Source: Brevipalpus yothersi
Taxonomy: Eukaryota > Arthropoda > Arachnida > Trombidiformes > Tenuipalpidae
Assembly (NCBI GenBank): GCA_003956705.1
Contig: QZCP01000129.1
Span: 15,376-79,375 of the forward strand
DNA: 64,000 nucleotides
Reading direction: 5' to 3'
A program made the position numbers and the translations under genes. Shown in pieces: positions 37,601 to 48,094 of this stretch. Positions within the stretch are counted from its first letter, which is position 1. The number at the start of each line of letters is the position of its first letter. The notes below the pieces were generated by a model. The model did not search any database, was not told the DNA's origin, and saw nothing but the letters and a program-made list of their open reading frames with translations.

Positions 37601-38938
37601 TCAAGGATAAAGTCAATCGACCATTTAAAGAGATATTCTCTCTCTCTATTGGAATGTTTCTCATCAGGAAAAAGAAATCTAGGAAATACATTTACTATTA
37701 TATCTATCAGTATATATGTCTCATTTTATTAAGACTTTTTCGTACAATCTGCATGGCTCACCTACTGGTAAACTCAAACTGTGCACAATTTAATCACAAT
37801 TTTTTACTCCAATGTAAAGCAAATAATTTGATTTCGGCTAATATTTGTTGATGATTGAGGAAATCTCTCTCAGAGGTGACAAGAATACATATAATATGCA
37901 TATAATCATGCATACCATGAACACCCAATAAGTGATCGCAATGGAGTGAAGAGATTTTTTGTGAAGAGAAAAAGAGAGAGAAAAACAATATCAATGACAA
38001 GCGTGTAATCTACACACAGTAATGTGTTAAGTGATGGTATGTAATGATCGATATGATTACTAATAATAAGCGAATAATTTTAGTTCACATGGTGTCAGTA
38101 AGGTTTGTTAAGGAATTAGTTTCACGTGAAAATATGTGGATGTTGAAGAAAAACATTGCAAAAAGAATTCACATGTGTATAATTTCATAGAATACATGTT
38201 AGAATGTGGGAAATTTTTCATCTCTTTTCTCTCGAATTCAATTCGAAATTTTGCTAGAATAGTTCAGTGATTTAAAGAAGCTAATTGGTCTCTCTCTTTC
38301 TCTCTCTCTCTCTCTCTTTTCAGATGTTTTCGAAAAACTTTTCTGCCACAATAAAAGCCATAGAACTTAATTGTGTTTGAATTCTAAATTGTACATCACA
38401 AACAAGCCCAACACACACCTTATTGATTGAGGCTAATTTTGTTTGACATGAACATTTCCAATGTTTTCTACACCAATTTACCGTATATCTACATAAACAC
38501 ATACACATTTGGCCAATCTAATCAGAATAATCTTATGCCAATTTAAACTCTTTTCCTCTCTCTCCTTTCACACTTCAACTACTTTACTTTTTTTTCTCTC
38601 TTTCCTATTCTTCCTTTTCTTTTTCTCGACAAATGATTTTGATGAATTAAGATTGCATGAAAATTAGGTGTAAGTATGCAGCAATAGAACAGTTAGATAA
38701 ACAAGCACAGAGAAGGAGTACAATTTTTTAAGCAGTTCAATCTGAGGAATTCAAGCATTCGAAAAATTTGTGGTTAAGGAATCTTATCTCTTCCATTTCT
38801 TCGGTTGAAAATGATGAGTTTTTTTTTCATTCTTCTTACCTTTGCATTGAATGAAATTCCATGTTGAAACGCTTCATCTGAATATAATGCCACACGAGAA
38901 TCATATTCATCTAGATATATATACTTTTTGGATGGCAT
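7180..38938 (-). CDS. NOS1AP: NOS1AP/CAPON-like PTB-domain adaptor, six coding exons over 31.8 kb
   Basis: Adaptor of the CAPON family, which in vertebrates links neuronal NO synthase to targets through an N-terminal phosphotyrosine-binding (PTB) domain. Exons in transcript order: 38840-38938, 36650-36782, 14492-14564, 8586-8688, 7535-8318, 7180-7307. All phases join without a break (1,320 bases, 439 residues). Exon 1 starts MPSK and carries [13 protein letters not shown]. Exon 2 has [19 protein letters not shown]. Exon 3 has [10 protein letters not shown]. Exon 4 has [19 protein letters not shown]. Exon 5 opens with [20 protein letters not shown]. Together these make a complete PTB domain (about 24-158). 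After it comes a Ser/Asn-rich tail with an Asn run (about 250-256) and a likely coiled coil at 295-333. The predicted C-terminus ends FNGT, not the EIAV PDZ ligand of vertebrate CAPON. A longer isoform using the GTACCT just before the stop as a donor cannot be excluded. The family call is very strong; the last exon is less certain. Confidence 0.93.
8689..14491 (-). other. NOS1AP intron 3 (5.8 kb)
   Basis: This intron lies between the exon ending HHPIYR and the exon starting IFYVSHD. It is AT-rich and has few simple repeats compared with the rest of the window (short TA runs near 10078-10091 and 10931-10946). No nested gene was recognised. An open frame at 13167-13403 (+) has no family signature. 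Confidence 0.75.
14492..14564 (-). other. NOS1AP: NOS1AP exon 3 (73-base PTB exon)
   Basis: This is the shortest coding exon of the gene and is too small to stand out by length. Acceptor ...CTATTACAG, donor GTAATT. In phase it reads [10 protein letters not shown] then LTLMHHPIY, and its split codons complete a Gly with exon 2 and the Arg before IFYVSHD with exon 4. The order and spacing match the GVKV...LM..PIYR block of the CAPON PTB domain. Confidence 0.92.
23751..23828. repeat. (GA)n microsatellite, about 78 bp
   Basis: The longest pure GA run in the window, in NOS1AP intron 2. It forms a spurious poly(Arg-Glu) frame on the plus strand. Confidence 0.95.
27845..27910. repeat. (GA)n microsatellite, about 66 bp
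   Basis: Pure AG/GA run in NOS1AP intron 2. Confidence 0.95.
29276..29303. repeat. (GA)n microsatellite
   Basis: GA run of about 28 bases in NOS1AP intron 2, within a wider GA-rich stretch (29030-29330). Confidence 0.9.
32139..32178. repeat. (GA)n microsatellite, 40 bp
   Basis: Pure GA run in NOS1AP intron 2. Confidence 0.95.
34216..34281. repeat. (CT)n then (CTTT)n compound microsatellite
   Basis: A pure CT run of about 49 bases passes directly into four to five CTTT units. It lies in NOS1AP intron 2 inside a CT-rich region (33775-34281). Confidence 0.95.
34554..34598. repeat. (CA)n microsatellite, 45 bp
   Basis: Pure AC/CA run in NOS1AP intron 2, the longest CA run in the window. Confidence 0.95.
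36783..38839 (-). other. NOS1AP intron 1 (2.1 kb)
   Basis: This intron lies between exon 1 (donor GTAAGA after NAK) and exon 2 (acceptor ...TCTCCACAG before [10 protein letters not shown]). Contents are GA-rich stretches near 36783-36930, short CT runs near 38290-38320 and AT-rich sequence. No nested gene seen. Confidence 0.8.
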
Positions 38939-40574
38939 TTTGTCTGATAATGATATAAAATAATTTGAAATCGATTCACTGATCCAATTCCAGGCGGAAA
39001 TGAGACCAAATTCGGTGGCAAGTTGCTGATAATATGTTGGATGTAAATAATCGGCAAATTGTTGATGAGAAAAGTGATGATGGGAAGGATTAAATGAGAT
39101 GATCGGTGGGAAACGATGGCGATGTTGGAGATGATGGAGAGATGAACGTTTACCCTTGATTAGAGTAATGATGGACAAATTTTATCGGTGGACAGATTTT
39201 ATCAATCAATATATATTAATTCAGAATATATATATCCGAAATATACCAAAAACCAACACTCAAACTAACACAATAAAACAAATGAATTTACGTGTGTGTC
39301 CAGTTTAAATTGGTGATGTTTTTTTTTCTTTTCCTATGATGTGATCAATTCAAAAGACTTTGTCATGGAGTCGATCATTCCAGATGTCCATGTGTGTGTT
39401 GTTGATGATGTCTTCAAAAGAATCGATGATGATAGAGAAAAAAAGTATGGAGAACAATATCACTTGTCACTTGTGTCCATGGTTGAAAACATGGATAACA
39501 TGTATATATTAATATATTGATCGACAATGTTGATGATGATCAAAAATGTGATCATTAAAATGATCACGATTAACAACCGGGATAATGAAGAGCAAAACAA
39601 GATGGTTCAGCGAATGAATATGATAATGTTTTGAATGTTATTAGTACTTGTATTTTTTTGTGGAAAAGCTTGACAGAGTTAATTCTTCTTTATGACAGAT
39701 GAACACCAAGATCCACACATCTGTGGTACTGTGTTATTGTCAAAAATTGATTAATTGTCAACTTCAAGCAAGTAGCTGTCATTCCTTGTTTCGGTTACCT
39801 TTTTTTTAATTGTTACCCAAAAAATGATTGACCCAACACTTGTGTTTGTCCAATTATTTTTGTACCACCTTTCATTAAGCCAACAGATGATGATAATATT
39901 TTGTTTTCGGTTGTTTAAAACAGATACACAAACTTTTTAGACTCTTTTTCTAATCCATTGGTTGATGATGAAACACATACACAAACTATATACACAACAA
40001 AATCAATGGGCGCTATTCATCGTTTCATCATTTCATGATGATGATCTTTAAACGAGAATTATATCACACACATGTAAGATACGATCGGATGAAGATGATA
40101 AATTGCGATAAATTGAAGTGAATGAATCATCCTTGGAAGAGAAAAAAAACACCGCAAAAGGCAACCACACACAAAAATTCAGTTATATTTGAAGATGAAG
40201 TGCTATAATTCAGGTGTGTATTCTTTCTTTCCAATGATAAACTCTTTACACTCTCTCTCTCTCTCTTTTTCTCTCTTCTTCTTACTCCCAAAAAAATATT
40301 GCCCTAAAACACTTGACTGGGCAGGCTATATATATAAAGAGAAAGAGAAGAAGAAAAAAGTTGCTCCAACTCGTAACTAGAGTTCAGCAAATGAACCAGG
40401 CAAGTACTTAGAACTTAGAACTCAACTCAGAATCAGGCTTCTCGGGCTTCAGTAACTGACTGAAGACCAAACTTTACCTCACAAGCAAGCAGACTCAAGC
40501 CTGAGAGAGAATATTCTCTCTCTCTACTCTCTCTCTCTTCTCACTTTAGCCTGAGGAGAAAGAGAAAGGGAGAG

Positions 40575-40706
40575 TCTCTCTCTCTCTCTTTCTTTCTCTC
40601 TTTCTTTCTCTCTTTCTTTCTCTCTTTCTCTCTTTCTTTTGTACCATGGCCACTTTTTTTCGCTATGGTTTAATTCATAGGAATCACAGGATTCAGGATG
40701 AATCGA

Positions 40707-40739
<33 letters not shown>
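40575..40739. repeat. CT and CTTT repeat cluster
   Basis: Two pyrimidine runs (40575-40639, mixed CT/CTTT; 40709-40739, pure CT) are separated by about 70 bases of unique sequence. Confidence 0.9.
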
Positions 40740-40742
<3 letters not shown>

Positions 40743-41964
40743 CGCCCTCTTTTTCCCACCCCAGTAGCCTCCGCTCTAGTACAGTTAAATGCTAGTCTGA
40801 TTCTCAGATCTTATAAAAAAAAGACGGTCTGACAAGAGAGAAACGTAAAGTGGCCTGGTAGTGGTGGGAAGAGAGAGAGTGGAAATTTTGGTGAATGGCT
40901 TGTATCTCTGATCTCTATGGTAGGGAGGAAGCCACCTCCTGAGGAGAGAGAGAGAGAAAGGTTCTTATATGGTTCACCTAATGGCTTGTGGGTCCTCACT
41001 TTTCCTGTCTTTTGCTTCATGGTTTAGTGAACCTCATACAATATGTATATAATTTTTTGTTTCCTTTTTCTTTGATGATCTTTTCTTGTCTCTCTCTCTC
41101 CTCTTTCAATCGAGAAACGATGAACGATGAAAAATTCAAATACACCTACAATATCTTTCTTTCTCGATGAGATTTGATCCTCAATAAATTTAATGATCAC
41201 ACCGAGTACGGAGTTGAGGCTAAAATTTTATTCTTCTCCTTCCATCCTATCAACACTTAAGTTAGATTGAATAAATTTAATGCAGAAAATTCTTTCCATG
41301 GTTTCATGATTTTGACCTTTCATGATGATGATAATGGACACCATTTGCGTGCCCATCTAAGGTGTTCGAGTTACAATTTAAATGTTTATCGCTCTCGAGT
41401 AATCAAGCAAAATGATTTTATGTTCACGAAAGAAGAAAGATTATGTGCTACTATTCACGCCTCAAAATCGACTCGTAAACCCATGTAATAATCATCATCA
41501 CCTGAATAAACAGTGGCTACAGTGGAGGTACCGTTACTTTACACTTATGGCTGGTACATAATAATAGTAATAATGGAGTTTCAAAATCATCGATCAGGAC
41601 CAAGGTTTTAGAAGTTGAGTGTATAAGTTTCTCGGCCTGTGAGTATAGATACATAGATGTATATTGTGTACCTTTTAGATGCACGCAAAACTTGATCACT
41701 TCCATGCTTTCATGGTGCTCAGAATGCACTATATGCTGACTGTTTGCTATACTCCTAGATATCGAGAAAATTTGTCCTTTCTCTTTGGTTCTGGTCAAAT
41801 ATAACTCTCTCTCAGATGATGCCTCATAATCAATTACATAGAATCAATAGTCAATATCCAATACAGCTTACTAAGGAAACATTTTCAATGAAGCAATCAT
41901 TTCTTGGCCATCCCATGAGAAAACTACTCAATGTCATATCATGAAGACATTTTTATTTATTCCC

Positions 41965-41967
<3 letters not shown>

Positions 41968-42005
<38 letters not shown>
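41968..42005. repeat. (CT)n microsatellite
   Basis: Pure CT run of about 38 bases in the intergenic region. Confidence 0.95.
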
Positions 42006-42007
<2 letters not shown>

Positions 42008-42957
42008 AACTCTTCCCACTGACCATAATGCACTTGTGGCCATATAAGTTTAAGATATTGCTCATTTTTACCAGGTTCTCTGATTTATGGATCATAAGTT
42101 TTCCATCTTGGTTACTCTCCCTCTCTCTCTCTCCGTAAGATTCTGATAAACTATCACCACGAACTATGCTCTCTTCATAATCTAATCTGAATTCGATAAT
42201 CATTAGCAAAGTAATGGCAAATCGAATAACACACAAGAATTAGGGATTGAATACATGAGAAACCACTCTCGATCAACGATCTGTTGAGCCAGATAAAATT
42301 GGTTTTCTTGATGAAGTAGAGTCAGGAAAAAGAAGAAAGAGAAAGAGAAAGAAAGAAAGCCAAAATCGTGTTCACCAATTTATTGAATGACACATTCAAT
42401 GTAATACGAGATGATGACAACCGAGGTACCTGGCTAGATTTTTCCTCTCTTCCCAATTTATTTCTCATGTGTAAGAGATGAAAAAATCTGACAAGACGAG
42501 TAAAATGCACAACTTTCTGTCTCTCTCTCTTTCTCATTTTCGATAACTCTTTTTCACTCAACATTTCTCAGATTTTTATTTTTTCCAGCGAGATGCTCAT
42601 TTCATTTTTCTTCTCTCATCTTTTCCTCCTCCTCCTCCTTCTTCTTCTTCTTCTTCATCTTCAAAATGTTCATACTGTTTCATCATACTTGATGGAATCT
42701 TTTTTCCTTTTCCTTCACATTAATATTATCCTTTTTGAGCATCTCACCCAGAACTGGGAATCCAGGTCCAATCGAGAACCGACAAATTCATGATTCATTT
42801 TCCGTTGGAATTTACTGTTGCTAACAGCATAGATAACAATCGATGGAATTTAGATGAATTCATTTTATTGACTTATAAGTCAGCATATTTGAGATTACAA
42901 GTAGCTAAAAAATTAAAATTGAACTTTGATCTGTTCATAGTAGAATGCAAAAAAAAT

Positions 42958-44172
42958 TCAAGTCAAATGAGATGATCCACTTTTTTTCGTTGTCGTAATA
43001 TTTCGATTATCACCACTTATTTTGTGTCTAACTTTGGGAAAATTATTGATCACATGTTCGATTTTATTTTTCTTCTCCATTTCACTGAGAGCTTTCTCCA
43101 AAGTGACCAATAAATTAATAATCTGATCCAATAGGAAAGGCTTAACATTGTCAATATTATTATTATTACTGATGACGCTGATGCTTTTGGGCTGAATTTT
43201 GCTCTTAAAGCAATTGCCGCTATTATTTGAGTAGGTAAAAGCGATGAAAAATACGGCAATAATGGGAATGATGAGTGATCCCAGGCCAACCACCTATTGA
43301 TGTGTATTTATATGGATGTGAATGAATGAATGTGTGTGTGTGTGAGTGTATGTGAGTTATGAGAGAAGCAGATGGTGAAAGTAAATAATAATAATCGAAT
43401 AACTTAACTGGAAAAGATGATTCGAAAAGAAGAAGAAGAAGAAGAGAGAGAGGAGAAAGAGAAGAAAGCTTTTCTCTTCTTCCTTCCGCATTCTTATCGT
43501 ATCATAATAATGTTTAATATTTATTTTCACCCATCATTTTTTTGAATAACTACTACTACTATCACTGAGTATACTCACCAATATGGTTGGAAAAATATAA
43601 TGGATAAATGATTTTTCCAGATCATCTTCTTCATCATGATCATGATCATATGGATAACCGGGCGGAGGTGGTCCTGGTGGAGGTGGTGGACCGGGATGAT
43701 GACTGTATGGATCATAACGATTTTGTGGCAAGAAATAGTATTTTCTAACTTTTGTTCGCTTTGATGAGATGTGATTTCGTCTCCGATGTCGATTGTGGCT
43801 CGGTGATCGCCATAAATGATGATAGGACATCGGATAATGATGATTATAGTAGTTATAATAGTTGTTAGCATTGTGAGGATGAGATGAAATTGATGCTGAT
43901 GTAGGAAAATATTGAGACAATTTTTTTCTGGCTGAAGATGATGATGACGATGATGATGAACTCGATTGTGGTTCCATTGAATCGAGCCATAATTTACGAG
44001 AAGTTGAAAATATAAAGTTTCTTACTGCTTCATCTTCATCTTCTCTATCATCTTCGGTTCCTGTGGATGGCCCACTTTCCGTGGCTGATGTCGCAAAAAC
44101 CAGTCCACGATGAATTGATATTTGAGATAGTAACCAAACTTTAGCTAAAGTGAAGCAAATTTCTTGGTTCAT
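42958..44172 (-). CDS. Hypothetical single-span membrane protein, Pro/His/Ser-rich ectodomain
   Basis: Two exons, 43579-44172 and 42958-43293 (donor GTGAGT, acceptor ...ATCAATAG, phase 0), encode 309 residues. The start at 44172 is an ATG in a good context (ACGCCATGA); the open frame extends further upstream but without another ATG. Residues 1-28 are moderately hydrophobic and could be a signal peptide. Next come an acidic patch (DDREDEDE at 41-48), a run of 11 Ser (70-80), a Tyr/His/Asn-rich stretch (about 99-120), a basic stretch (about 122-145), Pro-Gly repeats (161-172) and DHDHDEEDD (176-184). A hydrophobic segment at about 193-219 spans the exon junction and is a clear membrane helix. 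The tail of about 90 residues has a likely amphipathic helix (about 249-280). I recognise no family. Coding support is the conserved phase across good splice sites and the intact transmembrane segment. Confidence 0.7.
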
Positions 44173-45450
44173 GGCGTAAATTTGAAGAGATAAGAACTGA
44201 TAGGAAGAAAAATTCACCCACACACAGATACACCTTCGAAAAAAAACTCCAAATCAAGATCAAACTTTTAACTGGCCCGGAAGTAGAGATCTCATGGTAT
44301 TACCGGTGAATTTGAGAGGATAAAATTGAGATAACTCAATGATACCCATGATTTGGATTCGAATTTCACATTATATCACGATGCTAGATAGCAATTTGGA
44401 CTCATCGGAAGAGAGAGAGATACCAAAAACTTTGTACAATCCACTGATGATGATGATCCTGATGATGACTTGGACATGAGTGCAGAGAAGGAAAGATGAA
44501 GACATTGAAAATAGAACTCTCAATGAAGACGGAAGAGGATGAGCAGGAAAAGAAGGTCATTCCTAATGCTGAATAAATTTGTAACAATCTTTACTTAACT
44601 AAAACAATGCCTCGTTTCGCCTGGGAACAAACAAAAGGTTTCAAGCTATCTGAATTTATTTGAGCAATAGTATTGTTACATCAAGTGATCCTCTCCAGAC
44701 ACCGATTCTAGTATTTGAATTAAATGAATTCAGTCAAGCCTTGTTCTCAAAGAGGCTCATCTTTGATCCAGATGACTACGATTGGAATGAGATTTTCACT
44801 GTTGTTTTTCCGAATAAAATAAAATCTTGGCCTGATTTAAGACGGAACTATTAGTCCAGAGAGAGTATCGAGATTGACTGTCTTGAATGGCTCTCGATGT
44901 GGAGATGAGAATTTTAGATCTTCTTGGTTCAATAATGCGTTCAGCACCTTGGCTTAGGTATTTAGAGGAAAAATATTCAATTTCGATAAATGATATACTT
45001 TTAAGGATTTTAATTTATTTATTTATCTCGGTATTGTACAACTACATGATATCGTTTATCAATAACGATTCATATATTCTAAAACTTCTCCTCATTAGGC
45101 ATATCCATATGCTCAAAAGTTCGTGTAACTTGCCAATAGCGTCTTACTGGCACCGGACATAACGCCCGATCCCGTTTCATCATGAGGTCATCATGAAAAC
45201 TATGTTTATCTATAAATCTGGAAAATTCAAAAGAAAAAGATTCAGTTTTCAGTCCTTATTACCGTCACTATTTGAAGACAGAGGGTAACTGAATTGATCG
45301 TTCCCCAACGGTTATATGCACTAATAGCTCGTTAAGGACCTATCATGGAGAGAGAATGATAAGTTCTTCTCCAAAATTCATATACTTCATGGATTCTAAT
45401 ATCCAAGTTCAATCAGAAAAGTTTGCCTCTTGCTAACAAGATCAGCTTCA

Positions 45451-45835
45451 TGCCACCAACTTACCCTGTTAACATTCGATCTCTAGGATGTCCCCAATAC
45501 CAGAGACAAAAAAGAGGAGGAACCACCAATTTGGATCCCCAAGAGAGGCAACAAAATGCGGTAGCATACGGAATTATTTGATACCACATGTTTCCCAATC
45601 AAATCGACAACTAATACGTTTTGATCAATCGAATTTTGACCAACAATCCCAATCACAACATTCACCGAAACCAGATCTGAGCCAACGAAACGAAGAGCGT
45701 TAAAATTTCCACAAACCACTAACGTTCTCCTACATACCTCAGAGGTGTGCAACCGTTACCACAACCACCCAATGGTCCTGAATTCCCACACAAATCAGAA
45801 TCGTATCGTAATATAATTTAAATCATTGTATTGAT
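45451..45835 (+). pseudogene. Possible decayed coding sequence, Gln-rich
   Basis: From an ATG at 45448-45450 one frame reads MPPTYPVNIRSLGCP..., passing through QERQQNAVAYGII to a stop. A second frame continues as protein-like sequence (IPHVSQSNRQL, DQQSQSQHSPKPDLSQ) to about 45703. A third, GVQPLPQPPNGPEFPHKSES, runs to about 45830. This looks like one Gln/Pro-rich coding sequence broken by frameshifts. No family was recognised, and chance open frames remain possible. Confidence 0.25.
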
Positions 45836-45970
45836 TGCCAAAATTAATGGACAAAATTATCCAAAAATTTTGATCCAAAACAAGCTCGAAACATGCAAAA
45901 ATGAAATCAAAACAAAACGATATGCACGCTTCTAGTGGCCAAAGTGTATAACTAAAAAGCGATAAAATTT

Positions 45971-45980
45971 TGATTGGCTG
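45971..45980 (-). promoter_or_regulatory. Inverted CCAAT box upstream of GMPPB
   Basis: The plus strand reads TGATTGGCTG, identical to the word upstream of Ral, about 160 bases before the GMPPB start codon. NF-Y-type function is inferred from sequence only. Confidence 0.35.
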
Positions 45981-46132
45981 ATGAACATGTTTAACGTGTC
46001 AAAACAAAATCAATTGATTTGGGAAAAATATTGTGTAATAAGTTGGGTAATTTAATTTTTGTGGATGCTCAGTGTTTTTGGTGTTAATTGATTGGTGGTT
46101 TGACGGTTAATGTGTTGGTCATTTAGAACGAG

Positions 46133-47671
46133 ATGAAAGCACTCATTTTAGTCGGTGGATATGGTACTCGATTGAGGCCGTTGACACTCACCAAGCCGAA
46201 GCCTTTGGTTGAATTTTGTAATAAGCCGATGATTATGCATCAAATTGAGGCTCTTGTTGAGGTGAGTTTTTTTCCCTGTATCTATAGACCAAGAGCATTC
46301 AGCTCTGAATGATTGTTACAAACATTGGCGATAAGAACAGTAGTCGAAGCTGCCTTATGGCCAATGTTTGTAATAATAATCATTCAGAAAAGAGCTGTTT
46401 CTCATTCATGTGGAGAAACTTTCGGGCTTATCCGGTGTGCCTTCACTGTAAGCGATGTGATACAATGTCGATAGTGGTGATGATATCTTGATGAGATAAA
46501 ATTTTGTGCTATCAAGATGCTGATAAGATGCTTTTCTCTTTGATATTGCTTCAGGCCGGCGTTGATCATGTCATATTGGCGGTCAGTTTTTTGGCAGAGC
46601 TTCTCGAAAATGAGCTCAAAAAAGAAGAATCACGAGTGAGTTGTTTCATTCGATAACATTTATTTTCATCATACAAAAACATTCGCTTGGCTCTTAAAAA
46701 CTCTTTTGATAACTCTTTACAGCTGGGCATTACGATTACAATTTCCACCGAAGATGAGCCCCTAGGTACAGCAGGACCTTTAGCTCTCGCCAGACATTTG
46801 TTGGAGGATGATCACGAACCCTTTTTCGTCCTGAACAGTGACGTTATCTGTGATTTCCCTTTTCGAGAGATGCTCGAATTTCACCGGTCACATGGTAAAG
46901 AGGGCACAATTGTGGTAAGTTTCGAAAAATATTGGTGAGCAGAAAGTTTCAAGATTCAAAGTGTCATTTTCTCTCTCATTTTTCACCATTTAGGTTACAA
47001 AAGTTACTGAGCCATCAAAATATGGTGTGGTGGTATTCAACCATGAAAACCAAGTTTCAGAATTTGTTGAAAAGCCACAAGAATTTGTTTCTAACAAAAT
47101 TAACGCTGGTCTTTACGTTCTTAATCCACCGGTGCTGGATAGAATTGAATTACGTCCCACCTCAATTGAAAAAGAAGTTTTTCCCATGATGGCTACTGAT
47201 GGTCAACTATTCGCATTCGAGCTTGACGGATTTTGGATGGACGTTGGACAGCCAATGGATTTTCTTAAAGGAATGGGTCTCTTCTTGGATTCTCTCCGTA
47301 TTCTTCAGCCAACATCACTACATCAAGGCCCCGGAGTTTTTGGCAATGTTCTTATTCATTCTACAGCTAGAATTGGCAGTGGATGCCGTATTGGGCCGAA
47401 TGTGTCGATTGGGCCTAATGTTGTGATTGAAGAAGGAGTATCCATTTCAAGGTGCACAATTTTGAAAGATTCACACATAAAGAAACATTCCTGGCTTGAT
47501 TCTTGCCTTATTGGATGGGGATGCTCGATCGGTCGTTGGGTGAGAATGGAGAATACTTGTGTCTTGGGAGAAGATGTAATCGTCAAGGACGAACTCTATC
47601 TTAATGGTGCAAAAGTTTTGCCCCATAAGTCTATCAATGAATCAGTACCGGAGCCAAATGTAATTATGTGA
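46133..47671 (+). CDS. GMPPB: Mannose-1-phosphate guanylyltransferase beta (GMPPB)
   Basis: Cytosolic enzyme joining mannose-1-phosphate and GTP to give GDP-mannose, used for N-glycans, O-mannosylation, GPI anchors and, after conversion, GDP-fucose. Exons are 46133-46261, 46555-46635, 46723-46914 and 46994-47671, all phase 0, encoding 359 residues (human 360). Exon 1 has the nucleotidyltransferase signature [20 protein letters not shown] (5-24). Exon 3 has [13 protein letters not shown] and [12 protein letters not shown], with the metal-binding Asp. Exon 4 has [18 protein letters not shown] and FWMDVGQP. The C-terminal quarter is a left-handed beta-helix of hexapeptide repeats ([20 protein letters not shown]). 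The protein ends EPNVIM. Introns 2 and 3 are 87 and 79 bases; intron 1 (293 bases) contains a large hairpin. A candidate AATAAA is at 47960-47965. Confidence 0.98.
46301..46396 (+). other. Long imperfect hairpin in GMPPB intron 1
   Basis: Arms at 46301-46335 and 46354-46396 are near-complementary. The 5' arm contains GATTGTTACAAACATTGGC and the 3' arm GCCAATGTTTGTAATAATAA. The pairing continues inward through ATAAG/CTTAT and outward through TGAATGATT/AATCATTCA and AGCTC/GAGCT, with a bulge of a few bases in the 3' arm. The loop is about 18 bases. Size and shape resemble a pre-miRNA or a very short inverted-repeat element. It lies in the sense orientation of GMPPB transcription. Confidence 0.6.
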
Positions 47672-48094
47672 AACCTTTTTTCTTATCAATTCATCATCGT
47701 ATATCTGTCTACACACTTTAAAAGCCTCCGAATTTGTTCCAGTAGTTTTTCAAAAAATTTTTTGTGATAATAATTGGTGACCACGAAAGTTTATACTCAG
47801 AGACCAATCAAATAATTTATTATTCTATCAAATCGAATACATATATTTATATACAACAATCTTTGCAAAAAGTAAAGTTCATTTGCATTTTTTTTACATG
47901 CCTACAATGAGCAAGGGATAAGATGAGCTGATACTGCCGGTTTAAATCATTTCTGGTGAAATAAATTTTCATCTTTCCTATGGGCTTGCAAGAGGTCTCC
48001 ATCCATAATTATCAAAAGATGTAGTGCCATTTTATACTCACTAAATTTACCAGACTTCCATCTCGGTCTAGATAATTGATTGCAATATGACTTC
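47672..48094. other. Convergent 3' region of GMPPB and the small membrane protein
   Basis: This stretch of 423 bases separates two stop codons that face each other. It has AATAAA on the plus strand at 47960-47965 and AATAAA on the minus strand at 47816-47821. If both are used, the two 3' UTRs overlap by about 150 bases. Confidence 0.45.
47816..47821 (-). terminator. Candidate poly(A) signal (minus strand)
   Basis: TTTATT on the plus strand reads AATAAA on the minus strand, 274 bases past the stop of the small membrane-protein gene. Confidence 0.4.

Larger units (their letters stand above)
38939..42957. other. Upstream of NOS1AP: 5' UTR, promoter and intergenic sequence
   Basis: This 4.0 kb stretch precedes the NOS1AP start codon (minus strand) and ends at the stop codon of the next minus-strand gene. 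It holds CT/CTTT runs at 40575-40639 and 40709-40739, a (CT)n run at 41968-42005 and many short TGATGA/ATCATC words. The section at about 40380-40560 is less AT-rich than its surroundings but has no open frame of note. No gene recognised. Confidence 0.5.
44173..46132. other. Intergenic region with broken coding-like sequence
   Basis: About 2 kb between the membrane-protein gene (-) and GMPPB (+). Plus-strand frames at 44660-44854, 44887-45162 and 45451-45835 have protein-like composition but are interrupted, and I could not join them with good splice sites. The last 250 bases are very AT-rich and contain an inverted CCAAT box (45971-45980); they are the probable GMPPB promoter. Confidence 0.4.
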
